DNA from: Rhodococcus qingshengii JCM 15477
Lineage (GTDB): Bacteria > Actinomycetota > Actinomycetes > Mycobacteriales > Mycobacteriaceae
Direction: 5' to 3'
Assembly (NCBI RefSeq): GCF_023221595.1
Contig: NZ_CP096563.1
Coordinates: 3,491,501-3,555,500, forward strand
DNA: 64,000 nt
The notes below the pieces were generated by a model, which saw only the letters and a program-made list of their open reading frames with translations, had not been told where the DNA came from and did not search any database. This document shows positions 1 through 34,559 of the stretch, piece after piece (the first letter of the stretch is position 1; each line of letters opens with the position of its first letter). The translations under genes and the position numbers were made by a program.

Positions 1-371
1 GCATCCCAGTCGCCGGATTCCATGCGGCGCACCACCACGTCATCGGGAAGAACTCCCAGTGTGTCTTCGACCGGACCGCGAGCAGCCACGACGGCGGCTG
101 CTGCCATCAGATCGGAGTATGCCGTTCCGGCAACACTGACAACCGAAGTGCCTTCACGCACCGAAGCCTCGACAAAACCGACCTCGATCAAGGCCTCGAG
201 GTGGGCACTCAACGCCGACGGCTCGAGTGATGCGGCGTGTGCAATCGTGTCGACGTCGATCGGACCGCCGGCAGCAAGTCGGAGCACTCGCAGCCGCGTC
301 GGATCACCCAGGCACGCAAACCTGCGCGCAAGTACGTCGGTGTCGAGGGGAGCGAGTGTTTCTGAACTCAT
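1..371 (-). CDS. ArsR-type regulator fused to GNAT acetyltransferase (partial, C-terminus off window)
   Basis: Reading leftward from the ATG at 369-371 the frame stays open to the window edge, so only about 123 N-terminal residues are visible. Residues 10-75 form an ArsR-type winged helix: CLGDPTRLRVLRLAAGG, then a recognition segment SALSAHLEALIEVGF and a wing. Near residue 110, DDVVVRRMESGDWDA resembles the first strand and helix of a GNAT N-acetyltransferase, so the gene is probably an ArsR-GNAT fusion, a known architecture in actinobacteria. No obvious metal-binding cysteine motif is present in the visible part. The acetyltransferase active region lies outside the window, so substrate cannot be guessed. 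It is transcribed in the same direction as the mycolyltransferase and NRPS, about 100 bp downstream of the former. Confidence 0.72.
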   Translation of the reverse strand, partial: MSSETLAPLDTDVLARRFACLGDPTRLRVLRLAAGGPIDVDTIAHAASLEPSALSAHLEALIEVGFVEASVREGTSVVSVAGTAYSDLMAAAAVVAARGPVEDTLGVLPDDVVVRRMESGDWD

Positions 372-473
372 GAGGCGACTATAACGCCGCTGACCTGCAG
401 TTTGGTCGGCTAGGTTCGGCAAGAGTGTCCCGGAGTGAGAAACAACTCAGCCACCGACCCCAGGGTTCGCCGG

Positions 474-1496
474 CTAACGCGCACCGATCGACGCGGCAAT
501 CATCGACCACGAGTTGTGAAGATCGTCCTGCCAGTAACCCCAAGAGTGAGTGCCAGTTGCCCGGAAATCATAGGTGGCCGGGATGCCCAAGGAGTCGAGC
601 CGCTCGGCCAAACGCTGGGTGCACTGGTTCGTCCCAGCCTCGATGACTCCACCCACGATCACCTGGTTCGCCAGAACGCCGAGGTCGCCGTTGACCATCG
701 GTCCGCCCAGATTCTCGTGTGGGCCGGGCAGGCCCGATCCATTGCTGATGTAGAGGTCGACCCCCCGCAATCTCTCGGCGTTGACCACAGGATCGTTGGC
801 TACCCAGCCCGGACCGCCGGGAGGACCCCACATGTTGTCCACGTTGCCGCCGCGGAATCCGACCACGAATCTCACGTAGTCCTGACCGGGTTGAGTACTC
901 GTCTCGGCACACCCGCTGAAAGCACCGACGGCACGGTAAACCGATGGCGCCGCCTCGGCCAGGCTCAGAACCGAGGTACCTGCCATCGACAATCCGGCAA
1001 CGGCATTCGTACCCGTAGTCCCGAGCGTGGCATCGACGATCGGTGGCAACTCCTGGGTGAGAAATGTGGTCCACTTGTTCAGTCCGAGAACAGGATCGGG
1101 CTTCTCCCAGTCGGTGTAGTAGCTGTAGGCACCGCCGATCGGGTTGACGACGTTGACGTTCTTGTCGCCGAAGAAGTCGACGACGTCTGTCCGTGTCTGC
1201 CACGTCGCCGTGTCCTCGCCTCCGCCGGCGCCATTGAGTAGATAGAGGGTCGGCCGGGGCGCACTTGTGTCTGCCGGCCGAATCACCTCGAGCGGAATCA
1301 CCTTGTCCATCGCCGCCGAGTAGACGTACATAGTCAGCTGACGGGCGTTGATCTCCTCGACGTGATCGAGAGCTGAACCGCCTGAAGGGGATGTCGGGGC
1401 CGGGTCAGCCGAGGCCAACGCTGCTTCGCCGAACAGTCCCGTCCACGCGACGAGGGCGACGACAAGCATTGCCCGAGTACGTCCGATTCTTCTCAT
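474..1496 (-). CDS. Secreted mycolyltransferase / antigen 85-type esterase
   Basis: 340-aa alpha/beta hydrolase of the antigen 85 family, which transfers mycolic acids onto trehalose or arabinogalactan outside the membrane. A signal peptide spans residues 1-32 (basic start, hydrophobic core, ALASADP). The nucleophile is Ser170 in GLSMAG and a candidate catalytic His is H317 in GTHSWGYW. The strand PIGGAYSYYTDW (about 119-130) matches the family's PVGGxxSFYTDW signature. The ATG at 1494-1496 is chosen because it directly precedes the signal peptide; the frame continues upstream into NRPS antisense. It starts 86 bp after the NRPS stop on the same strand, so co-transcription is likely. A true mycolyltransferase is the default; an esterase acting on the NRPS lipopeptide is a speculative alternative. 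Confidence 0.85.
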   Translation of the reverse strand: MRRIGRTRAMLVVALVAWTGLFGEAALASADPAPTSPSGGSALDHVEEINARQLTMYVYSAAMDKVIPLEVIRPADTSAPRPTLYLLNGAGGGEDTATWQTRTDVVDFFGDKNVNVVNPIGGAYSYYTDWEKPDPVLGLNKWTTFLTQELPPIVDATLGTTGTNAVAGLSMAGTSVLSLAEAAPSVYRAVGAFSGCAETSTQPGQDYVRFVVGFRGGNVDNMWGPPGGPGWVANDPVVNAERLRGVDLYISNGSGLPGPHENLGGPMVNGDLGVLANQVIVGGVIEAGTNQCTQRLAERLDSLGIPATYDFRATGTHSWGYWQDDLHNSWSMIAASIGAR

Positions 1497-1582
1497 TGCC
1501 GCTCCTCGTGCTCGATTGCGGTGCCCGGCAACAGCTCGGTGGCGCTCGCTTCGCGGGCGTGCGGCTTGGTGGCTTGAAGTTG

Positions 1583-28375
<26,793 letters not shown>

Positions 28376-28635
28376 AGCGCCCCGCCCCGCATGATCTCCG
28401 CGGCCGCCGAGTGCGTAGCCGCGTCCGAATCAACAGCGCGAAAGCAAGAGGCTGATCGCGCCTCTCAAGCAGTCGTACCCAGAATCGGCAAGCGCATGCA
28501 CCGCCCCACCAGTCGATGTCACGTACGTATCGCTCATGTTTCGCGTGCCCGATATGTACTAAAAGTGTGAATGCGTCTCGTCACCTCGGTAATGTCCCAC
28601 TCCGAGAAGACACATCCCCCGAGGGGAGCAGGCGC
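28376..28635. promoter_or_regulatory. Divergent intergenic region between NRPS and molybdenum hydroxylase genes
   Basis: 260 bp separate the NRPS GTG start (minus) from the FAD-subunit ATG (plus), so promoters for both must lie here. A short inverted repeat with arms AGAGGC/GCCTCT sits at 28447-28465 and could be an operator or a leader hairpin of the NRPS transcript. The plus-strand gene has a good ribosome binding site (GAGGGGAGCAG at 28621-28631). I see no convincing -35/-10 pair. Confidence 0.4.
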
Positions 28636-29460
28636 ATGGACATCACCACCATTACCGACGTGATACGCCGACCACCGGATCGCCCAGGGGACGTGTGGCG
28701 TCCCGGCGACGCCTGGCTCGCGGGAGGAACGTGGCTGTTCTCAGCAGAACAACCCGACACGCGTCGACTGGTCGACCTCACCGCGCTCGGTTGGACACCA
28801 CTGGAGGTCGGCCCGACTCATTTCGGTGTCGGAGCTACGTGCACCGTTGCCGAACTGTATGCGTTTGTCCCGCCGGACAATTGGCGTGCGAGTCCACTTA
28901 TTCGCGTCAGCTGCGAGTACTTCCTCTCGTCTTTCAAGGTGTGGAATTCGGCCACCGTAGGCGGCAACATCTGCATGTCGCTTCCGGCCGGACCGATGAT
29001 CACCCTGGCAGTTGCACTCGAGGCTTCGTTCACACTATGGGCCACCGACGGAAAAGTGAGGACCGTCGACGCGTGCGACTTCGTGACCGGTGACCACCAG
29101 AATGTCCTGGAGCCGGGCGAAGTCCTTCGGAGCATCGAGTTCCCGGTGCACGCACTCACCAAACGGCACGCCCACCGCCGCTTCAGTCTCACGCACCTCG
29201 GCCGTTCGACGATCTTCATGATCGCGACGCAGACTCCTGGCGCCGACGACTTTCACCTCACCATCACCGCCGGCACCACCCATCCGATCCGGCTGACGTT
29301 CGACACCATGCCGGACGAGCACTCTCTGCGACGAGCCGTCGACTCCATTTCGGCCGACATTTGGTTCGACGATCCCAACGGAACCCCAGACCACCGCCTC
29401 CACCTCGCCCGCCACTACGCCGACGAGCTCCGAAACGAACTCACGGGGAGCCAGTCATGA
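28636..29460 (+). CDS. Molybdenum hydroxylase FAD-binding (medium) subunit
   Basis: 274 aa, of the xanthine dehydrogenase / CO dehydrogenase medium-subunit family, which passes electrons from the iron-sulfur clusters to FAD. The N-terminal part has LAGGTWLFSAEQ, where the family has the FAD-pyrophosphate loop AGGT, and the second FAD signature appears as SATVGGNICMSLPAGP. The ATG at 28636 is preferred over earlier in-frame codons because of the GAGGGGAGCAG site just upstream and because the family starts near here. Its stop overlaps the next start (ATGA at 29457-29460), indicating translational coupling with the large subunit. The substrate is not evident. Confidence 0.85.
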   Translation: MDITTITDVIRRPPDRPGDVWRPGDAWLAGGTWLFSAEQPDTRRLVDLTALGWTPLEVGPTHFGVGATCTVAELYAFVPPDNWRASPLIRVSCEYFLSSFKVWNSATVGGNICMSLPAGPMITLAVALEASFTLWATDGKVRTVDACDFVTGDHQNVLEPGEVLRSIEFPVHALTKRHAHRRFSLTHLGRSTIFMIATQTPGADDFHLTITAGTTHPIRLTFDTMPDEHSLRRAVDSISADIWFDDPNGTPDHRLHLARHYADELRNELTGSQS

Positions 29461-32150
29461 GCTACACGGTGAACGACCGGCAGTTCCACGAGGAGCCGTT
29501 CCCGGGACAGTGTCTCCGGACGTTTCTTCGGCACCTCGGACACCACGGGGTGAAGAAGGGGTGCGACGGCGGGGACTGCGGGGCGTGCACAGTGTGGCTC
29601 GACGGAACACCGATACACAGCTGCATCACGCCCGCCTTTCGCGCCGACGGTCGCGCGGTAACCACGATCGAGGGACTCGGCACGCCCGAAGATCTCCATC
29701 CGATTCAGCAGCAGTTCCGGGATGCACCCGGCTTTCAGTGTGGGTTCTGCACCGCCGGGATGATCATGACCTCGGCGGCGCTCACCGACGCGCAGAAAGA
29801 AGACTTGCCGCGAGCGCTCAAGGGAAACCTGTGCCGCTGCACCGGTTACCGATCCATCGAAGACGCGGTCAACGGTGTCGGTGCTATCGAAGTTGCCCTC
29901 CCGGGACAGGCCGTCGGAACCAGCGTCGGGGCGCCGGCGGCCACCGACGTGGTGACCGGCCGAGCCGAATACACTATGGACACCGCCATCGACGGCATGC
30001 TGCACCTGAAAGTGCTGCACTCGCCTCACGCACATGCACGCATCACCTCCATCGACACCACCGAGGCGCTCGCCGTCCCCGGTGTCCATCGCGTCTACAC
30101 CTGGAAAGACGTGCCGCGCAAGCTCTTCACCACGGCAATACATACCGACCACCTTGTCGATCCGGACGACACCTACATTCTCGACAACGTCGTGCGGTTC
30201 GTGGGTCAGCGTGTAGTGGCCGTCCTCGCCGACTCCGTCGTCGCTGCGGAAGAAGGCCGTCGGAAGGTGAAGGTCGATTACGAGATCCTGCCTTCCGTGT
30301 TCGATCCGGAAGAGGCCATGGCCGACGGCGCTCCAGCCCTGCACGGATCCGACGATCCCTTTGTTCGAGATCCCGAGCACAACATCCTGCTCGAACTTCA
30401 CGGTCACGTGGGCGACGTCGAGGCCGGGTTCGCCGAGGCCGACGTCATCCACGAAGGCACCTACTTCTCGCCGCGGGTTCAGCACGCGCACCTCGAGACG
30501 CACGGTTCGATCTCCTGGATGGAAGACGGACGCCTTCACGTTCGCACAAGTTCGCAGTCCCCCTCCATCGCCAAGGTCAAACTCGCCCATCTCTTCGACC
30601 TCCGCCCGGATCAGCTACGCGTGTTCTGCAAACGCGTGGGCGGCGGGTTCGGAGGAAAACAGGAAGTGATCAGCGAGGATCTGGTGGCGCTCGCCACCCT
30701 CGACACCGGTCGTCCCGTCTGCCTCGAGTTCACCCGAGAAGAAGAGTTCACCACCGCCTCGCCGCGTCATCCGATGAAGCTCACGATCAAGCTCGGTGCC
30801 AAGTCTGACGGAACCCTCACGGCATTTCAGTACCGAAACATCTCGAACACCGGTGCGTACGGAAACCACGGTGGAGAGACACTCTTTGCCGGCGGCGCGG
30901 CGGTCTCGCTCTACCGCTGCGCCAACAAGAAGTTCGATGCGTATTCCGTGTACACCAACAATGTTCCGAGCGGCGCTCTACGTGGGTACGGGATGACGCA
31001 ACCGGCCTTTGCCGTGGAATCGGCCATGACCGAATTGGCCATCGCGCTGGACATGGATCCGCTCGAACTGCGTCGACGCAATATCGTCCGACCGGGCGAT
31101 TCGCTGATCGCACTCGAAGACGGCCCAGACGATGTGATCTTCACCGAAGACGGACTGGGGCAATGCATAGATCTGATCGACGCCGCGTTGAAGCGCCAAC
31201 CGGTTCCCTCGCTCGGAGCGGATTGGCTGATCGGCACCGGCACTGCCAGTTCACTACACGAGACCGCGCCACCCACCGAGCACATTTCCGAGGTTTGGCT
31301 CACCCTCGGCGAAGACTGTGTATACGAACTTGCCATCGGCACAGTCGAATTCGGTGAGGGAACTTCTACCGCCCACGTGCAGATCGCCGCGAATCAGCTG
31401 GGCACAACACCGTCACGTGTACGAATCATTCAGTCGGACACCGACCGAACCGGTTTCGACACAGGCGCTTTCGCCAGCGCCGGCCTGTTTGTCGCTGGGA
31501 ACGCGGTACTTCGCGCGTCGAATGCGCTCCGCGATCGCCTACTTGCCTTCGCCGCGCACCACACCGGCGTGTCGATTGACCAGTGCTCGATGGACGACGA
31601 CAAGATCGTCTGCGGTAGTACTCGATTAACACTGCAAGAGATACTCGAGGCCGCACGCCCGCGCGGGATCCGATTCACCGAGGCGCGGAAGGCATACGGA
31701 TCTCCGCGCAGCGTGGTGTCCAACACTCATGGCTTCCGGATTGCCGTCCATCGCATCACCGGCGAGATCCGCATTCTCTACAGCGTCCAAGCCACCGACG
31801 CTGGGGTGATCATCAATCCGGCGCAGGTGCGGGGACAGATCGAAGGTGGCGTCGCCCAGGGCGTCGGCTTCGCACTCACCGAGAACTTCCACGTAGACGC
31901 AAACGGCGCGATGATGAACCCGAATCTACGTAACTACCGGATCCCGACATATGCAGATATCCCACGCACGGAGGTGATCCTCGTCGAGTCATCAGACTCC
32001 GTCGGCCCACTCCGCTCCAAGGGCATGGCGGAGTGCTGCATCAATCCGGTTGCCCCTGCATTGGCGAACGCACTGCAGGATGCAACCGGGTCACGATTCC
32101 GGTCACTACCGCTCACCCCGGAACGCATCTACTCAGGCCTGAACCGATGA
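29457..32150 (+). CDS. Molybdopterin-dependent oxidoreductase, fused 2Fe-2S and Mo subunit
   Basis: 897 aa. Residues 1-75 form a plant-type 2Fe-2S domain (GCDGGDCGACTVWLDG) and about 85-150 the second cluster domain (FQCGFCTAGM and NLCRCTGYRS). From residue 165 onward is the molybdopterin domain, with GGGFGGKQE in the cofactor-binding region, RGYGMTQPAF, and KGMAECC, where the Glu aligns with the catalytic Glu of xanthine dehydrogenase and aldehyde oxidoreductase. The fused layout resembles Desulfovibrio aldehyde oxidoreductase, but here a separate FAD subunit precedes it, giving a complete electron path. ATGA overlaps at both ends make a three-gene operon. The substrate is unknown; an aldehyde or N-heterocycle is likely from family knowledge. 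Confidence 0.88.
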   Translation: MSYTVNDRQFHEEPFPGQCLRTFLRHLGHHGVKKGCDGGDCGACTVWLDGTPIHSCITPAFRADGRAVTTIEGLGTPEDLHPIQQQFRDAPGFQCGFCTAGMIMTSAALTDAQKEDLPRALKGNLCRCTGYRSIEDAVNGVGAIEVALPGQAVGTSVGAPAATDVVTGRAEYTMDTAIDGMLHLKVLHSPHAHARITSIDTTEALAVPGVHRVYTWKDVPRKLFTTAIHTDHLVDPDDTYILDNVVRFVGQRVVAVLADSVVAAEEGRRKVKVDYEILPSVFDPEEAMADGAPALHGSDDPFVRDPEHNILLELHGHVGDVEAGFAEADVIHEGTYFSPRVQHAHLETHGSISWMEDGRLHVRTSSQSPSIAKVKLAHLFDLRPDQLRVFCKRVGGGFGGKQEVISEDLVALATLDTGRPVCLEFTREEEFTTASPRHPMKLTIKLGAKSDGTLTAFQYRNISNTGAYGNHGGETLFAGGAAVSLYRCANKKFDAYSVYTNNVPSGALRGYGMTQPAFAVESAMTELAIALDMDPLELRRRNIVRPGDSLIALEDGPDDVIFTEDGLGQCIDLIDAALKRQPVPSLGADWLIGTGTASSLHETAPPTEHISEVWLTLGEDCVYELAIGTVEFGEGTSTAHVQIAANQLGTTPSRVRIIQSDTDRTGFDTGAFASAGLFVAGNAVLRASNALRDRLLAFAAHHTGVSIDQCSMDDDKIVCGSTRLTLQEILEAARPRGIRFTEARKAYGSPRSVVSNTHGFRIAVHRITGEIRILYSVQATDAGVIINPAQVRGQIEGGVAQGVGFALTENFHVDANGAMMNPNLRNYRIPTYADIPRTEVILVESSDSVGPLRSKGMAECCINPVAPALANALQDATGSRFRSLPLTPERIYSGLNR

Positions 32151-33118
32151 CCGCGAACACGTCGGCGGACAGCGCCGCGACGGTCATCATCGGCCAGCGA
32201 GTGCGTGCCGGACTGGAGAAAGAATTCGAGGTCTGGCAGAAAGATCTCAACCGAGCCGCCGCAGATTATGCAGGCTTCCTCGGGGCAGAAATCGCTGCTC
32301 CGACGCCCACCCAACCTGATTGGGTGATCGTGTATCGATTCGACTCCATCGCTCATGTTCAGGCGTGGATCAACAGCGCGACGAGGCAGGACTACCTCGA
32401 CAGCGGTCGTCAGTTCTTCGACGGCCCGGCCACGCAGCAGGTAGTGAGCGGCGGGATCAGGCCTCCGGACCCACTGCTGACTGTCGTAGTGACGCACCGA
32501 GTCGGTGACGACAGCATCGACGAGTTCCTTGCCTGGCAGGATCGCCTTCGGGAGGTGGAGAGTGCTTTCGACGGATTCCGCGGCACCGAACTGTTTCGCC
32601 CCGTCGACGGTGTGCAGGATGAGTGGACCCTGCTGTATCGCTTCGACAATGCTGCCCATCTCGACACGTGGCTGACTTCCCCTGAGCGACAACAACTTCT
32701 CGCCGAGGGTCGCAAGTTCCACGACTTCGAACTGCGAACCGTCGACAATTCGTTCGGCAGTTGGTTTGCCTTCGACGAGAACGGAAACGAGGCCCCTCCA
32801 CCTTCGGAGACAAAAACCTCGATCGCGGTCTGGGTCGGTCTCTACCCGACTGTCGTCTTGCTTACTTTGGCGCTGTCACCGCTGAAGCTGCCACTCTGGC
32901 TCGGATTGTTGATCGGCAACCTGTTGTCGAGCTTCATCATGAGTTTCTTCACGATGCCGTACTACGTGAATCGGCTCCTGCACCGTTGGCTGCGTCCACC
33001 TCCGGGGATTCCTGTCGCAAAAACCAACGCACAAGGGGTGGCAATCGTCGCCGCTGTGACGTTGTTCTGGGTTGTCGTCTTCTACCTCGTGACTACTCAG
33101 TTCTGGTCGCTGCCCTGA
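32147..33118 (+). CDS. Two-domain antibiotic biosynthesis monooxygenase-like membrane protein
   Basis: 323 aa. Two tandem ABM-type ferredoxin-like domains occupy about 10-105 (VIIGQRVRAGLEKEFEVW) and 112-205 (VVVTHRVGDDSIDEFLAW); each contains the family's VYRFDS / LYRFDN strand. About 225-320 contains three hydrophobic segments (WVGLYPTVVLLTLAL, LWLGLLIGNLLSSFIM, GVAIVAAVTLFWVVVFYLV), so the pair is tethered to the membrane. The start overlaps the previous stop by ATGA. The role is unknown; the operon position suggests it handles the product or electron acceptor of the molybdenum hydroxylase, which is inference. Confidence 0.75.
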   Translation: MTANTSADSAATVIIGQRVRAGLEKEFEVWQKDLNRAAADYAGFLGAEIAAPTPTQPDWVIVYRFDSIAHVQAWINSATRQDYLDSGRQFFDGPATQQVVSGGIRPPDPLLTVVVTHRVGDDSIDEFLAWQDRLREVESAFDGFRGTELFRPVDGVQDEWTLLYRFDNAAHLDTWLTSPERQQLLAEGRKFHDFELRTVDNSFGSWFAFDENGNEAPPPSETKTSIAVWVGLYPTVVLLTLALSPLKLPLWLGLLIGNLLSSFIMSFFTMPYYVNRLLHRWLRPPPGIPVAKTNAQGVAIVAAVTLFWVVVFYLVTTQFWSLP

Positions 33119-33133
33119 ACTCTCCGGAATACG

Positions 33134-33189
33134 AAATGCCAGCGCATGTAACGGGGCATGATTCTTCCCCGGTGCATACGCTGGCATTT
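33134..33189. terminator. Bidirectional hairpin terminator
   Basis: Perfect 11-bp outer arms AAATGCCAGCG (33134-33144) and CGCTGGCATTT (33179-33189), with further imperfect pairing inside including GGGG/CCCC. A T run follows on the plus strand and an A/T-rich edge on the minus. It lies between convergent genes, so it can end both transcripts. Confidence 0.8.
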
Positions 33190-33203
33190 TCAGTTATGTC
33201 CGT

Positions 33204-34442
33204 TCACGCGGCCGTTGGTGGGCTGTTCCCGCCGATCGGCTGTTGATACAGATCGATCGACATCGGCGGATAGAACACCGTCCTCCGATCCGGGCCGATC
33301 TCCACCCGCCACTCCGTGTGGAGCAGTGTCCGGTGATGATGGCCGCACAACAAGATCAGATTGTCGAGATCCGTTGGGCCACCATCGTTCCAGTGAACAA
33401 TATGATGGGCATCGCACCACCCCGACGGCGTTCCGCACCCCGGAAACGCACACCCACCATCACGAACCGCCAACGCCCGCCTCTGGGGTACCGTCGCGGT
33501 CCTTGCTTCCTTACCGCAGTCGAGCGGAACACCATTCTCGTCCAACAAGATCCGCGTCACGGTGCAGTCGCACGCCAACATCCGCGCAGTGTCGATACTG
33601 ATCGGGCCCACCCAATCCGCCCACGCAAACCCGAGTTCCTCCGTCGACGGCAGGAGGTCTTTCAAAGCCTGCAGATCCGTCATGTCTTTCGCGGACGCGG
33701 TAACGGTGATGTGCGGTTTCACCCCGCCCTCGATCGGACCCAACCCCGCTCGCTCGTACCGCCGCAGTAGTTCGCAGAACCCGTCCGCCCGTCGTAATGC
33801 CGGCGTACGCGTGTCCTTCACGCCGTCCTTCTCCGGTATCGGCGCAGACAGACTCGACAACAACGTGATCGGACGCGCCCCGTTCACAGCATCCAGATCG
33901 CCCTTCACAGTGACCCGCCCGTACAAACCTTTCGACGCGTAGAACTCGTTACGCTCCGAATCCTCACCCACCGGAACGCCGTCCTCACGCTTGCCGTACT
34001 GCTTCTCGATCCGCCTAATCGCCGCCCGCACCGCATCACAATCCGCGATGTTCTTCGACGCCAACCCCAACAGAATCCCGCGAGCCTTGTCCACATCCGC
34101 CGGCGTCATGTTCTTCGGCGGATGCTGACAAAACGACGCCACCTGACGGGCTTTCAACGCATCCACGTCACCACGATGAAACGCATCCGCCACAACAGGT
34201 TCGAGCATCAACAACCGCGCCAGACTGACCAACAGGCTGCACTCACCGATCTCCAAATTCGTCGAACCATGCAACCACAGCGCGATCGCCCGAAAACCCC
34301 TCCCGCCGAGAACCTCCCGGGAAAACATCTCCACGATCAACAACACCATCCGCGACTGCAACTCGTGCCGGACACGCACCAGATCCAGAACCTCACCCTT
34401 GAGGCCCTCACCATCCAGCTGCCACGCTCCCCGACTGTCCAT
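33204..34442 (-). CDS. DUF222 / HNH endonuclease-domain protein (13E12 repeat family)
   Basis: 412 aa. The N-terminal two thirds is the helical DUF222 region common in multi-copy actinobacterial 13E12 proteins. The C-terminal HNH nuclease motif is visible as CAFPGCGTPSGWCDAHH, then HWNDGGPTDLDN and LCGHHHR, with paired Cys and His residues for zinc and the catalytic metal. Members are often found beside repeats or mobile DNA, but no transposase is seen here and the cellular role is not established. It is convergent with the ABM gene across a shared terminator. An inverted repeat lies just upstream of its start. Confidence 0.85.
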   Translation of the reverse strand: MDSRGAWQLDGEGLKGEVLDLVRVRHELQSRMVLLIVEMFSREVLGGRGFRAIALWLHGSTNLEIGECSLLVSLARLLMLEPVVADAFHRGDVDALKARQVASFCQHPPKNMTPADVDKARGILLGLASKNIADCDAVRAAIRRIEKQYGKREDGVPVGEDSERNEFYASKGLYGRVTVKGDLDAVNGARPITLLSSLSAPIPEKDGVKDTRTPALRRADGFCELLRRYERAGLGPIEGGVKPHITVTASAKDMTDLQALKDLLPSTEELGFAWADWVGPISIDTARMLACDCTVTRILLDENGVPLDCGKEARTATVPQRRALAVRDGGCAFPGCGTPSGWCDAHHIVHWNDGGPTDLDNLILLCGHHHRTLLHTEWRVEIGPDRRTVFYPPMSIDLYQQPIGGNSPPTAA

Positions 34443-34444
34443 AC

Positions 34445-34470
34445 CGAAAGTTTAATCGAACACACTTTCG
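34445..34470. promoter_or_regulatory. Inverted repeat at the HNH gene start
   Basis: Arms CGAAAGT (34445-34451) and ACTTTCG (34464-34470) separated by 12 bp, immediately upstream of the DUF222/HNH start codon. The position fits an operator or a 5' leader hairpin. No matching regulator is adjacent. Confidence 0.4.
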
Positions 34471-34559
34471 ATAACCAGAGACAAAACGGACAACTTCGAG
34501 AACAGGAAGGCTCGAGACACGTTGATATGAAACTACTTTCAGCAACTCTCAAAACCGGA

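Noticed and set aside
28516..29460. Longer start for the FAD subunit at 28516
   Set aside because: The extra residues lack family similarity, and the ribosome binding site lies just before 28636.
33204..34442. DUF222/HNH gene as a group I intron or transposon homing nuclease
   Set aside because: No terminal repeats, transposase or intron structure are visible; the protein is a typical 13E12 family member.
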